Positions 39,800-48,913 are shown, counted from the first letter of the stretch. The stretch is 64,000 nucleotides of DNA from Hymenobacter metallilatus (GCF_003944705.1 NZ_RWIS01000016.1:1-64000); one strand, 5' to 3'. The notes: generated from the sequence alone by a model not told the origin. Program-made: numbers and translations.

Positions 39800-42130
39800 T
39801 TATGCGGTCCGCTTATAAGCGCGCAGGCGCAGCGAGTTGGTCAGCACCGATACCGAGCTCAGGGCCATGGCCCCGGCGGCCAGCATGGGCGAGAGCAGCC
39901 AGCCGGTGAGCGGGAAGAGCAGGCCGGCCGCAATAGGAATGCCCAGCGTGTTGTAAATGAAGGCGAAAAAGAGGTTCTGCTTAATTGTGCGCATGGTTTG
40001 GCGCGAGAGGTCAATGGCCGTGACCACGCCCTGCAAATCCGAGCGCATGAGCGTGATGCCGGCCGCTTCCATGGCCACGTCGGTGCCGCCGCCCATGGCC
40101 AGGCCGATGTCGGCCTGGGCCAGGGCGGGCGCGTCGTTGATACCGTCCCCGACCATGGCCACCACGCGGCCTTCGGCTTGCAACTCTTTCACCTTACCGG
40201 CCTTATCGGCGGGCAGCACCTCGGCAAAGTAGCGCTTGATGCCTACCTGTTCGGCTACCTTGGCGGCGGTTTGCGGGTTGTCGCCGGTCATCATCACCAC
40301 CTCAATGCCTTTTTGCTGCAAATGGCGAATCGCGGCCACCGACGTGTCGCGTACGGTATCGGCTACCCCAATCAGGGCCACCACCTGCCCGCCCATCGCG
40401 GCGTAGAGCACGGTCTTGGCTTGATCCAGCAGCTGCGCGGCGGCCTGCTCGGCCGCGGCCGTCATCGGCACCTGGTGCTCGACGAGCAAGCGGCGGTTGC
40501 CCAGCAAAATAGCCTGCCCGTCCACCGTGGCACTGGCCCCACGGCCTTCCAAAGCCTGAAACGCGGTGGCCGACAGCGCTGCGGCGCCCTGGGCATCGGC
40601 GTAGCGCACTACGGCCTCGGCCAGGGGATGCTCGCTCTGCCGCTCCACGGCGGCCAGCAGGGGCAGCAGGCGGTCAGTAGCTTCCCCGGTGACGGGCACG
40701 AAGTCCGTCACGCTGGGCTCCCCGCGGGTGATAGTACCGGTTTTGTCGAGCAGCACGGTGGTTACCTTCTCCGCTTTCTCCAGGGCCTCGGCATTGCGAA
40801 TCAGCACGCCGTGCTCGGCCCCCTTGCCGGTGCCGACCATAATGGCCGTAGGCGTGGCCAGGCCCAGGGCGCAGGGACAGGCGATGATGAGCACGGCCAC
40901 AAAGTTGACCAGCGCCAGCGGCAGGCGCGTGGCTTCGGGGGCAAAGTCAAACCAGAGCACAAAGGTGACGATGGCAATCATAACCACCACCGGCACGAAC
41001 ACCGCGCTGACTTTGTCGGCCAGCTGCTGGATGGGGGCGCGGCTGCCCTGGGCTTGCTCCACCAGCTTCACAATCTGGGCCAGCATGGTTTCGGCGCCCA
41101 CTTTGCTGACGCGAAAGCGGAACGAGCCGGTCTTGTTGAGGGTGGCCCCGAACACGTTGTCGCCCTGCTTCTTTTCCACCGGCAGGCTCTCGCCGGTGAG
41201 CATGCTCTCATCGACGGCTGAGTGGCCGCTGAGCAGCACGCCGTCGGTAGCTACTTTCTCCCCGGGGCGCACCACTACTTCGTCGCCGGGCACGACCTGC
41301 TCGATGGGCACGTCTACTTCCTGCCCGCCCCGCACTACGCGGGCGGTTTTGGCCTGCAGCCCCATCAGGGCCTTGATGGCGGCCGAGGTCTTGGACTTGG
41401 CCCGGCTTTCGAGCACCTTGCCCAGCAGAATCAAGGCAATAATGGTGGCCGTGGTGTCGTAGTACACCTCGGGCATGATGCCGCGCTGCATAAACCAGTG
41501 GGGAATCACCGTGGCGGCCAAGCTGTAGAGAAAGGCCGCGCCGGTGCCCACGGCGATGAGCGTGTCCATGCTGGCGGTGCGGTGCCGGAAGCCGTTCCAG
41601 GCCGAGACGTAAAACTCGCGGCCACTGTAAAGCAGCACGGGCAATGTCAGGGCCAGCAGCACGTAGTTGAGTACCGGCGTCGGGATCAGGTTCATCATCC
41701 GGGGCCAGAGCATGAGCATACTCAACGGCATGATGACCACGGCCAGCCCCACCGCTACCTGGAAGCGGCGTTTGAGCTTCTGGTAAGCCTCGGCCTTGCG
41801 CTGGTCCAGCTCCTGGTCGGAAGCCAGCACGTTGGGCGAAGCCGGCGCGACCGGCTCGTGCACACCGTAGCCGGCCTGCTCCACGGCCGCCTTCAGGCCG
41901 GCGCGGTCAATCTGGCCCGGCAGGTACTCGATGGTGGCCTTTTCGCTGGCCAGGTTTACGGTGGCGCGCTGCACGCCGGGCGTGCGGCTGAGCGCCTTCT
42001 CCACAAAGTTGGAGCAGGACGCGCAGGTCATGCCCTCAATGTTAAGCGTGACGGTCTCGGTGCCGCCAGCGGGCGCCGCCGGCTGGGCGGGTGCCGCCGG
42101 GGTGGGGTGATGATGGGGTATGGTTTCCAC
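39800..42130 (-). CDS. copA: Cu(I)-exporting P1B-1 ATPase CopA
   Basis: A 776-residue copper pump. A His/Pro-rich start (HHHPTPAAPAQ) precedes one HMA domain (GMTCASC, C36, C39). Then TGES, the CPC metal site (C418-P-C420) in ACPCALGLATPTA, DKTGT (D462), SEHPLAEA, GDGINDAPALA, and the final MALSSVSVLTNSLRL with the MxxSS copper signature. It moves Cu(I) from cytosol to periplasm using ATP. First gene of the minus-strand operon copA-cupredoxin-araC, with operator site 7 upstream. Confidence 0.93.
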   Translation of the reverse strand: METIPHHHPTPAAPAQPAAPAGGTETVTLNIEGMTCASCSNFVEKALSRTPGVQRATVNLASEKATIEYLPGQIDRAGLKAAVEQAGYGVHEPVAPASPNVLASDQELDQRKAEAYQKLKRRFQVAVGLAVVIMPLSMLMLWPRMMNLIPTPVLNYVLLALTLPVLLYSGREFYVSAWNGFRHRTASMDTLIAVGTGAAFLYSLAATVIPHWFMQRGIMPEVYYDTTATIIALILLGKVLESRAKSKTSAAIKALMGLQAKTARVVRGGQEVDVPIEQVVPGDEVVVRPGEKVATDGVLLSGHSAVDESMLTGESLPVEKKQGDNVFGATLNKTGSFRFRVSKVGAETMLAQIVKLVEQAQGSRAPIQQLADKVSAVFVPVVVMIAIVTFVLWFDFAPEATRLPLALVNFVAVLIIACPCALGLATPTAIMVGTGKGAEHGVLIRNAEALEKAEKVTTVLLDKTGTITRGEPSVTDFVPVTGEATDRLLPLLAAVERQSEHPLAEAVVRYADAQGAAALSATAFQALEGRGASATVDGQAILLGNRRLLVEHQVPMTAAAEQAAAQLLDQAKTVLYAAMGGQVVALIGVADTVRDTSVAAIRHLQQKGIEVVMMTGDNPQTAAKVAEQVGIKRYFAEVLPADKAGKVKELQAEGRVVAMVGDGINDAPALAQADIGLAMGGGTDVAMEAAGITLMRSDLQGVVTAIDLSRQTMRTIKQNLFFAFIYNTLGIPIAAGLLFPLTGWLLSPMLAAGAMALSSVSVLTNSLRLRAYKRTA

Positions 42131-42270
42131 GAGTAGTAGCGTTGGTGGGGAGCGGTAAGTTGCTCGTTGTGGTCAACACGAAGTAAACTGGCTTCGGTAC
42201 CCAATAGATGTGCAGAATTGAGCTTTGCGCTTACAACATTTGCATACCCCGTCGTCCAGTGTGCCGGCAC

Positions 42271-42302
42271 GTACACAATTCAGTCGCTGAGCTTATAAGA
42301 TT
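42271..42302 (-). promoter_or_regulatory. copper-regulon operator site 7 (copA operon)
   Basis: On the minus strand AATCTTATAA (42302-42293), 11 bp, then GAATTGTGTAC (42281-42271). The sequence around and between the halves closely follows site 5. A TATGC... box about 35 bp downstream is a poor -7 match, which fits a promoter that needs an activator. Positioned 141 bp before the copA start. Confidence 0.75.
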
Positions 42303-42469
42303 TCCAGCATAGCCCGGGTGTACTCCCAGCGGGTCAAAACCAGAACGGGGCCTGAGCGGGCCCGCAGACGCTGAAAAGGCCATTTCTGGAGCGGTAGGGG
42401 AGGAAAGGGGCTTAGCCGCCGAGCTAGGGAGGCCAGAGTCGCAGTAGAATACTATGTAAACCTTTCCCA

Positions 42470-42477
42470 TAATTTTG
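42470..42477 (+). promoter_or_regulatory. -7 box for the His-rich gene
   Basis: TAATTTTG is a perfect Bacteroidota -7 box, 17 bp before the ATG at 42494. The 363-bp region 42131-42493 thus holds divergent promoters for copA and this gene and no other gene that I can see. Confidence 0.55.
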
Positions 42478-42493
42478 CAGTTGACCTGTACCA

Positions 42494-43024
42494 ATGTTCC
42501 GACTCCAGACCCATTCCCGACGCGCGATGGCGACCTCCTTCCTGGTGGTCTTCCTCAACGTGTTTTTTGGGCAAGTCTTCTGTGCGTTGGTAATGCCTGC
42601 GGCCCCGGCTCAAGCCATGGCGTCGCACAAGCACCCGGCCGGCACGTCGGCGCATGAGCACCCGCAGCCAGCGTCGTCCAAGCACCAAGCGCCCCATTCC
42701 CATGGGGCTGGCCTCAACGCGACAGAGGCTCACCACCACGACGAGCGCAAAGCCCCCGCTTCCGGGACCTCGCACCAGCACGGCCCTAAGGGTGCCTGCT
42801 GCCAGGATGATGCCGCAACCGTGTGGGCCTCGCTGGCGCATCCGCCCAAGGCGGGAATTGAGAAAATGGCGTTCATGCCGGTGGCTCTTCCGCCAGCACC
42901 CCTGACCGTCGTGTTCCGCTTTCAGCAGTGGGACCGTTCGCGTCCCGTGCTGCTGGTGGCGCGGCGGCAATTAAAGCCCAAAATACCCGATATCCGCATT
43001 TTCATCCAGTCGCTGACTGTCTGA
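42494..43024 (+). CDS. His-rich exported protein
   Basis: A 176-residue protein. A signal-like segment (MATSFLVVFLNVFFGQVFCALV after a basic start) is followed by a long His-rich stretch (around 43-95: SHKHPAG, HEHPQP, HSHGAG, AHHHDER, SHQHG) and GACCQDDA. The end, PKIPDIRIFIQSL, recalls the tails of HYC_CC_PP-like proteins. It should bind Cu(II), Ni or Zn in the periplasm. It is divergent from copA. Family not firmly known. Confidence 0.7.
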   Translation: MFRLQTHSRRAMATSFLVVFLNVFFGQVFCALVMPAAPAQAMASHKHPAGTSAHEHPQPASSKHQAPHSHGAGLNATEAHHHDERKAPASGTSHQHGPKGACCQDDAATVWASLAHPPKAGIEKMAFMPVALPPAPLTVVFRFQQWDRSRPVLLVARRQLKPKIPDIRIFIQSLTV

Positions 43025-43040
43025 TTTTTCCGACGCGCTA

Positions 43041-43085
43041 AGGCTCGCGCCGGCATAGCTGTGCTATGTCCGGGGCGGGCCTTTT
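43041..43085 (+). terminator. large imperfect hairpin terminator
   Basis: AAGGCTCGCGCCGGCATAG pairs, with a few mismatches, with CTATGTCCGGGGCGGGCCTT, followed by TTCG. Located after the His-rich gene. Confidence 0.6.
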
Positions 43086-43154
43086 CGTTTGCCCGTCGCG
43101 CGTGGTCCGGCCGCGCCCCTTCCCCTTTTTCTTCCTGGTTTTTTCCTCCCGGCA

Positions 43155-43286
43155 ATGAAGAGTTGTTGCGAAGAAGCTGGTACGCCGCCCCGCCGAGGGC
43201 CGGGCCGTCGCCTGCTCTCCTACTTGCTCTACGCCGTGCTGGCCGCCACGCTGGGCTTTGTGCTCTGGCAGCAGTGGCAGGCCTAA
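43155..43286 (+). CDS. small membrane protein with N-terminal CC
   Basis: A 43-residue protein from ATG 43155: MKSCCEEAGTPPRRGPGRR then a single transmembrane helix (LLSYLLYAVLAATLGFVLW) ending QQWQA. Positive charges before the helix predict an N-in orientation, leaving the Cys pair in the cytosol. A tiny metal-block protein; no family known. Confidence 0.5.
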   Translation: MKSCCEEAGTPPRRGPGRRLLSYLLYAVLAATLGFVLWQQWQA

Positions 43287-43352
43287 GCACTGGCTGGAGC
43301 CCTGGGCCGCCCTGAGAAGCGCCCCCCATTTTCATCACTCATTTCCTCCCCC

Positions 43353-44315
43353 ATGCATCGCGTACCCCTTTCGCTGCTGGCCCTGGCCAGCGTCCTGACC
43401 GTGGCCGGCTGCTCTTCCGAAACCGAGTCGAGTAGCGCCACTAACACCGTAACCACACCCACGGATGCGCCAGCCGGCGCCGGGGCGGATCACGGCGCCG
43501 GCCACACCTATGCCTGCCCCATGCACCCCGAGGTGACCAGCACCAAGGCCGGGGAGACCTGCCCCAAGTGCGGCATGAAGCTCGAACACAACGATCAGGC
43601 GGCCGGCAACGGCAAAGCCTACGCCATGAAGTTTGAGCCGCAGCCCATGCAACTCACGGCCGGGCAGCCCTCGCAGCTCGTCTTCACCCCCCAGGAAGTC
43701 GGCAACGAGGCCGCGCCCGTGCCCCTGGCCCTGGTGCACGAAAAGAAAATTCACCTGATCATCGTCAGCAAGGACCTGGGCCAGTTCTACCACGAACACC
43801 CCGACTATACTGCCCAGGGCAACTATAAGGTCACCTACACTTTCCCCAAGGGCGGCGACTACGTGCTGTTTCAGGACTACACGCCCACGGGAGCCGGCCA
43901 CCAGCTGGGCCGCCAGCCCATCACGGTGCAGGGCCCGAAGTACGCCCCGGTAACGTTCAAAAATGATGACATGCAGTGGGAGCAGGACGGCTACCAGGCC
44001 ACGCTCTCCTTTGACAAGCCGCTCACCACGGGTCAGCTGCTGGGCATGAGCATCACCATCCAAAAGGACGGCCAGCCGGTCACTGACCTGGACAACTACC
44101 TCGGTGCCCTGGGCCACGTGGTGGTCATTAGCCAGGACACGGAGCGCTACCTGCACGTGCATCCCAATGACCAAGCCGACAAAGGCCCGCGGATCGGCTT
44201 CAACACCAACTTCGAAGCCCCCGGCCTCTACCGCGTCTTCCTACAGTTCAACCACGGCGGTAAGATCCATACCGGCGACTTCACTATCAACGTGAAGGGC
44301 ACGGCCGCTAGCTGA
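43353..44315 (+). CDS. HMBD lipoprotein with C-terminal beta domains
   Basis: A 320-residue lipoprotein (VAGCSSE lipobox). A Thr/Gly linker precedes the heavy-metal-binding domain (YACPMHPEV...ETCPKCGMKLEH, around 50-75). The rest has two Ig-like beta segments: LVFTPQEV...LVHEKKIHLIIVSKDLGQFYHEHPDY and SITIQKDGQPVTDL...HVVVISQDTERYLHVHPND, rich in His pairs. It is likely a periplasmic metal-binding protein. It starts a plus-strand run of metal genes ending at 53357. Confidence 0.8.
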   Translation: MHRVPLSLLALASVLTVAGCSSETESSSATNTVTTPTDAPAGAGADHGAGHTYACPMHPEVTSTKAGETCPKCGMKLEHNDQAAGNGKAYAMKFEPQPMQLTAGQPSQLVFTPQEVGNEAAPVPLALVHEKKIHLIIVSKDLGQFYHEHPDYTAQGNYKVTYTFPKGGDYVLFQDYTPTGAGHQLGRQPITVQGPKYAPVTFKNDDMQWEQDGYQATLSFDKPLTTGQLLGMSITIQKDGQPVTDLDNYLGALGHVVVISQDTERYLHVHPNDQADKGPRIGFNTNFEAPGLYRVFLQFNHGGKIHTGDFTINVKGTAAS

Positions 44316-44357
44316 GGCATCCCTGTTTAGTTCCCTTTTTACAAACCATCCAACCCC

Positions 44358-45086
44358 ATGAAAAAAACCACTTTTTTTCTCGCCACCCTCTGTTCCGCGT
44401 TGCTGTTGAGCAGCTGCAACAATGAGAAAGCTGATGCCACCACTGCCACGGAAAGCACCATGGAAACCGCCACCACTGATGCCGCGGCGGGTTCCGGTTC
44501 GATGGCAGGCATGGATCATTCCAAGATGCGCAGTGAGACCTCCACCAGTGAATCTCCCATGCTGATGGCCATGAACGATATGATGGCCAAAATGGACGCC
44601 ATGAAGATGAAGGGCAACACCGACCACGATTTTGCCCACATGATGCTGGAGCACCACAAAGGTGCCCTAGCCATGGCCGACCTCGAGCTGCGCGACGGCA
44701 AGGACGCCACCATGCGGCAAATGGCCGAGAAGATCAAGGCCGATCAGCAAAAGGAAATCAGTGAGCTGGAGCCCATTGCTGAGCGGCTAGACTCCGCCCC
44801 CAATAACTATAAGCCAATGGATCCGATCGACCCCTTCACCAGCAAGATGAAGGCCTCCATGGACGGCATGATGCAGAACCTGCCCAGCATGGTGGCCGAC
44901 CCGGACATGAACTTCAACATGATGATGACGGTGCACCACCAAAGCGCCGTGGACATGGCCAAAGCCGAACTGGCTCACGGCAAGGACACCAAGCTCAAGG
45001 AGATGGCCCAGATGATGATTGACGCCCAACAGAAGGAAATCGCCGAATTCAAGGCCTGGCACGGCAAAAACGCCGACAAAATGTAA
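44358..45086 (+). CDS. DUF305 lipoprotein, copy 2
   Basis: A 242-residue lipoprotein (LLSSC lipobox). Two DUF305 repeats: DFAHMMLEHHKGALAMADLEL with RQMAEKIKADQQKEI, and NFNMMMTVHHQSAVDMAKAEL with KEMAQMMIDAQQKEI. The N-terminal linker is Met-rich (MAGMDHSKMRSE). Helical-bundle periplasmic protein, probably copper binding. Paralogue of 38004-38633, and it lies 42 bp after the HMBD lipoprotein. Confidence 0.82.
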   Translation: MKKTTFFLATLCSALLLSSCNNEKADATTATESTMETATTDAAAGSGSMAGMDHSKMRSETSTSESPMLMAMNDMMAKMDAMKMKGNTDHDFAHMMLEHHKGALAMADLELRDGKDATMRQMAEKIKADQQKEISELEPIAERLDSAPNNYKPMDPIDPFTSKMKASMDGMMQNLPSMVADPDMNFNMMMTVHHQSAVDMAKAELAHGKDTKLKEMAQMMIDAQQKEIAEFKAWHGKNADKM

Positions 45087-45172
45087 TCCGGGTGGCCGGC
45101 GGCACTGGCGAAAGAAGCCTATTGCCGACCACCTCACTCCTCCCCACTGCCCATTCGATATTCTTCTCCTCC

Positions 45173-45730
45173 ATGAAGCTTTTCAGCATTTCCCTGACGA
45201 CCGCCGCTCTGTTTGCCCTGGCTCCCCTGGCCTCGCAGGCCCAGCACTCGCACGCCGGTGGCAAGCCGGATGCCCACACCGCACCTGGCGAAACCCACGC
45301 CCACGTAGCCCCGCACGGCGGCGTAGTACGCTCGGCCAACCCCTACCACATGGAGCTGGTGCAGCACACTGGTGAGTTGCACATCTACCTGTTGGCCGAT
45401 AAAAATGCCTCCGTGCCCAGTAAGTCGCTCTCGGGCACGGTGATGGTGCAAACCACCGACAACAAAACTATGACCGTGACGCTGGTAGCTGGTGGTACCG
45501 ACCACCTGGTGGCCAAACTGCCCGCCGGGACGAAAGTGCGCACGGCCATCGTCAGCCTGAAAGCCGATGGCAAAGCCATTAACACCCGCTTCGACAAGCT
45601 CGACGCGGGGGCTCAGGGTAGCAAGGCGGTTGGCGCCGCTTACGAGTGCCCCATGAAGTGCGAAGGCAGCGCCAGCTCGAAGCCTGGCACCTGCCCAAAG
45701 TGCGGCATGGCCCTCGTGAAAAAGGCCTAG
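45173..45730 (+). CDS. exported HMBD protein with His-rich N-terminal domain, copy 2
   Basis: A 185-residue protein from ATG 45173 with a signal peptide (MKLFSISLTTAALFALAPLASQA). A His-rich start (QHSHAGG, HTAPGETHAHVAPHGG) is followed by a beta domain and a C-terminal heavy-metal-binding domain of unusual form (YECPMKCEG...GTCPKCGMAL): the usual His-Pro after CPM is replaced by Lys-Cys. Same architecture as 4974-5510. It probably serves the RND operon that follows. Confidence 0.77.
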   Translation: MKLFSISLTTAALFALAPLASQAQHSHAGGKPDAHTAPGETHAHVAPHGGVVRSANPYHMELVQHTGELHIYLLADKNASVPSKSLSGTVMVQTTDNKTMTVTLVAGGTDHLVAKLPAGTKVRTAIVSLKADGKAINTRFDKLDAGAQGSKAVGAAYECPMKCEGSASSKPGTCPKCGMALVKKA

Positions 45731-45833
45731 GCGGAGCCTGCTTCTCGGACGCCCGGCGTCCGAACCCTCTCCGTCTCGGGCCGCTCGCCGCTGCAACGGT
45801 GGGCGGCCCCATGACGGGCTCTAACCTGACAAT

Positions 45834-47075
45834 ATGAAGTTTCTAAACCTGAAATGGGCAGCGCAAGGGCTGCTGGTGCTGGCGCTGATTGGGTTGCTCC
45901 TAGAAGACGCGCGGGCCCAAACCGCCATCAGCCTCGACAGCGCCGAAGCCCTCACGTTGCGGCGGCACCCACGGCTGCGGCAGTCTGATCGCGAAATCGA
46001 GGAGCAGCGCGCGCTCAAACGGGGCTCCTTCGCACCCGCCAACCCGGACTTTCTGTTCTCGGCGCCCACGGGGGAAATGTGGGCCCCCGGCGTAGTACAA
46101 ACCATCGACTTGCCTAACGTCTACCGGCGCCAGCGCCAGGTGGCCCAGGCAGGTGTTACCCTGGCCGAACGCAACCGCGAGGTGAGCCGGGCCAGCGTGC
46201 TGCGCGATACCCGCCTGGCCTACCTCAGCCTGCAGTTTGCCGAGGCGCAGGTGCGACAGCTTACCTATCAGGACAGCCTGTTTCGCGCCCTGCGCGTGGC
46301 CACCGAGCGCCTGTTCGCCGCCGGCGAAGTCACCTCCCTGCAGCGCATCAGCACCGACGCCGAGGCGCGGCAGGTGACCGTGCAGCTGCAGCAGGCGACT
46401 GCCGACCAGCGCGCCGCCCAGCGCCGCCTGGGCTTGCTGTTGGGCCAACCCACTGCGGCCCTGACCACCACCACCGACCTGCGCCGCACCGGCCCCGAAC
46501 TGGGGCAGGTGGGTGGGGCGCTGCTCAGCAGTCTGCCCACCGAAGACAGCACCGCCCTGGTACGCAGCCCTACGCTGGCGGCTGCCACCCAGAACGTGGC
46601 CTTGAGCCAGTCGGGCATCAGCTTAGTTCGAGCCCGGCGCACACCGGCTCTGACGGTGGGCTATCAGAATCAGGGGTACGATTATTCGCCTACTCGCTAC
46701 CGCTTCCAGTTTGGGGTATCGGTTCCCATCTGGTTCTGGACCTACCGCTCGCAGCTGCAGGCGGCTACGGCTCGCTCCCAGGCCGCCAACTATCAGCTCC
46801 AGGCCCAGCGGCTGGAGTTGAGTGGACAGTACCAGCAGGCCCTAGCTGACTCGCGCAAGTTTGCGGCCTCGCTGGGCTACTACGAACAAACCGGTCTGCC
46901 CCAGTCACAGGCCATTATCAGCCAATCCCAGCGCCTGTTCCGCGCCGGGGAAGTCAGCTACCTACAGCTGATTTTGAGCCTGAACCAGGCGTTCGCCATT
47001 CAGAATACCTACCTGACCACCATCCGCGACTACCGCCAGGCTTTGGTCGAGCTTAACTACCTGCGGGGCGAATAA
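45834..47075 (+). CDS. TolC/CzcC-type outer-membrane efflux channel
   Basis: A 413-residue outer membrane factor with signal peptide (LLVLALIGLLLEDARA). Two helical repeats are visible, with SDREIEEQRALKRGSFAP, the LRVATERLFAAGEVTSLQRIS segment and, in the second half, SQSQRLFRAGEVSYLQLIL, the CzcC-like pair. It is the exit duct for the RND pump at 49529. It precedes the small AHGGEDHG protein by 12 bp. Confidence 0.82.
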   Translation: MKFLNLKWAAQGLLVLALIGLLLEDARAQTAISLDSAEALTLRRHPRLRQSDREIEEQRALKRGSFAPANPDFLFSAPTGEMWAPGVVQTIDLPNVYRRQRQVAQAGVTLAERNREVSRASVLRDTRLAYLSLQFAEAQVRQLTYQDSLFRALRVATERLFAAGEVTSLQRISTDAEARQVTVQLQQATADQRAAQRRLGLLLGQPTAALTTTTDLRRTGPELGQVGGALLSSLPTEDSTALVRSPTLAAATQNVALSQSGISLVRARRTPALTVGYQNQGYDYSPTRYRFQFGVSVPIWFWTYRSQLQAATARSQAANYQLQAQRLELSGQYQQALADSRKFAASLGYYEQTGLPQSQAIISQSQRLFRAGEVSYLQLILSLNQAFAIQNTYLTTIRDYRQALVELNYLRGE

Positions 47076-47087
47076 CCGTCAATCCTC

Positions 47088-47717
47088 ATGAAACAACTCC
47101 TGATTCTGCTGCTGGGCCTGCTGCTAAGCGCCTCTGCCTCCGCTCACGGGGGCGAAGACCACGGCGACGGCGCCAAAGCATCGACGCCAGCCGGGGCCAC
47201 GTCGTTTTCCGTCGCCGCGCTCTCGGAACAGTTTGAGGCGCTGCTGCGCTACGAGCCGCTGGAAGGGGGTAAGCCGGCCGATCTGCGCCTGTTCCTCTCC
47301 GACTACGCCACCAACGTCCCTCTCCAAGGCGCCAAGCTCACGCTTACCAACCCGGAAGATGCCAACCTGAAGTGGGCGGTGACCGAACAGGAGCCGGGGG
47401 TGTACCTGGTGGAAGGCCAGTTCCCCGCCAACAAGACCTACAGCTTTGCGGCCAACATTGTGGTTGGCGACAAAGCGGACTTACTGCTGCTGGAAGGTAT
47501 CAAGGTAGGGGAGAAGCTGCCGGTGGCGGCTGCCACTCCCACTGCGACCCCATCGCTTTTTTCCTCCTGGAAAACCATCCTGGCCGTGGTGGGCGCCTTC
47601 GTGCTCGGCATCGCCCTGACAGCGTTGCTGCTGCGCCGCCGGCGCCAATCCCCGGATTCAGTGCTGCACACTTCGGAGCCGGCTTTGACTGCCCGCCACC
47701 GCACGCCCATTTCTTAA
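47088..47717 (+). CDS. exported His-start protein of the second RND operon
   Basis: A 209-residue protein with signal peptide (MKQLLILLLGLLLSASASA) and a mature start HGGEDHGDGAK almost identical to that of the adaptor at 47729. A beta-sandwich-like domain follows (RYEPLEGGKPADLRLFLSD, LTNPEDANLKWAVTEQEPG), then a C-terminal TM helix (WKTILAVVGAFVLGIALTALLL) and a basic tail. It looks like the periplasmic membrane-anchored companion seen before CzcB-like adaptors in Bacteroidota. Probable metal presentation to the adaptor (inference). Confidence 0.65.
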   Translation: MKQLLILLLGLLLSASASAHGGEDHGDGAKASTPAGATSFSVAALSEQFEALLRYEPLEGGKPADLRLFLSDYATNVPLQGAKLTLTNPEDANLKWAVTEQEPGVYLVEGQFPANKTYSFAANIVVGDKADLLLLEGIKVGEKLPVAAATPTATPSLFSSWKTILAVVGAFVLGIALTALLLRRRRQSPDSVLHTSEPALTARHRTPIS

Positions 47718-47728
47718 TCATTCAGGAT

Positions 47729-48874
47729 ATGAAGACCCACTATAAATTCCTGGCGGCCACAGCCGCAGCTGGCTTCGGATTGACCGTGCTGTTGCCTCCG
47801 CCGGGTACGGTACAGGCGCACGGGGGTGAAGACCACGGTGGCGAAGCCAAAGCCAGCACCGGCGTGGCCTTGACCGATGAGGTATTGCTGCCCAAAGAAA
47901 GTCAGTTTCTGTTTCAGGTACGGACCAACCTGGCCGAGTACTCCACCACCTATAGCCGGGCCACGCTCTACGGCACGGTATCGGCGGCAGCCGGGGGCGA
48001 AGGGCGAGTCGTCGTGCCCCAGGGGGGGCGCATCGTGAGCCTCTCGGCGCAAGTGGGCCAATCCGTGCGGGCCGGGCAGACGCTGGCCGTTATCGAGCAA
48101 ACCCTGGATGCTACCCAGCAGATTGGACTCAGCACCGAGCGGGCTAATGCCCAGGCCGAATTGCGCGCCGCCCAACAAGACTATGCCCGGCTGCAGAGCA
48201 TCGCCGACATCGCGGCCCGCAAGGACGTGGTGGCGGCCGAGCTTCGCCTGCGCCAGGCCCGGCAGAACGCCAGCATTTACAACGGGCAGGGTCAGCAGCG
48301 CCGAATATCCATTACCTCGCCGGTGAGCGGCACGGTGGATGTATTCAACCTGGCCGTGGGCCAGCAGGTAAACCAGGGCGACGAGCTGCTGCGGGTATTG
48401 AACCCGGGTAAGCTGCGGGTGGAAGCTCAGGTGTTTGCCCAGGACCTGGCTAAGATCACGCCCGGCGCGCAGTTCCGCGTGGAAGGCCTGCAGGGGCAGG
48501 CCGGTGTACCGGCCCGGCTCGTGGTGTTCTCCAACGTGGTGAACCCCGTGAACCAGGCCCGCCAATTGGTGCTGGAGCTGGACGCTACCGAGAGTAGTGC
48601 CTACCGCGCGGGCCAGGCGGTGAACGTGCAGGTCGTAGGTCAGACGGGTGGGGGCCGGTCCCAGCTGGTAGTACCCACTTCCGCTATCACCGACCTCAAT
48701 GGCAAACCCGTCGTGTTCGTGCACACCGAGCCCGAGCACTTTAAGATTCGCTTTGTGCAGCCGGGAGCGGTCAACGGGCAGCAAACGGTACTGCTGCAAG
48801 GCCAGGTCAACGAAAATGACCGGGTAGTGACCGCCGGCACTTACCAGCTCAAGTCCATTTACCTCAACCAATAG
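47729..48874 (+). CDS. CzcB-type RND membrane fusion adaptor
   Basis: A 381-residue adaptor from ATG 47729 (signal MKTHYKFLAATAAAGFGLTV). Mature N-terminus HGGEDHGGEAK (His-rich). The lipoyl/barrel-sandwich part has GGRIVSLSAQVGQSVRAGQTLAVIE; a coiled hairpin follows (RANAQAELRAAQQDYARLQ), then ISITSPVSGTVDVFNLAVGQ and the beta-barrel. No HMBD here, unlike the cus adaptors. It lies 11 bp after the small companion protein and works with the pump at 49529. Confidence 0.83.
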   Translation: MKTHYKFLAATAAAGFGLTVLLPPPGTVQAHGGEDHGGEAKASTGVALTDEVLLPKESQFLFQVRTNLAEYSTTYSRATLYGTVSAAAGGEGRVVVPQGGRIVSLSAQVGQSVRAGQTLAVIEQTLDATQQIGLSTERANAQAELRAAQQDYARLQSIADIAARKDVVAAELRLRQARQNASIYNGQGQQRRISITSPVSGTVDVFNLAVGQQVNQGDELLRVLNPGKLRVEAQVFAQDLAKITPGAQFRVEGLQGQAGVPARLVVFSNVVNPVNQARQLVLELDATESSAYRAGQAVNVQVVGQTGGGRSQLVVPTSAITDLNGKPVVFVHTEPEHFKIRFVQPGAVNGQQTVLLQGQVNENDRVVTAGTYQLKSIYLNQ

Positions 48875-48913
48875 TGCCCCCTGCCCGGTGGCCTCACGCT
48901 CCGTCCGCTTGCC

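Noticed and set aside
39998..42136. long plus-strand open frames across copA
   Set aside because: Antisense to the intact CopA ATPase; His/Gly-rich shadow products.
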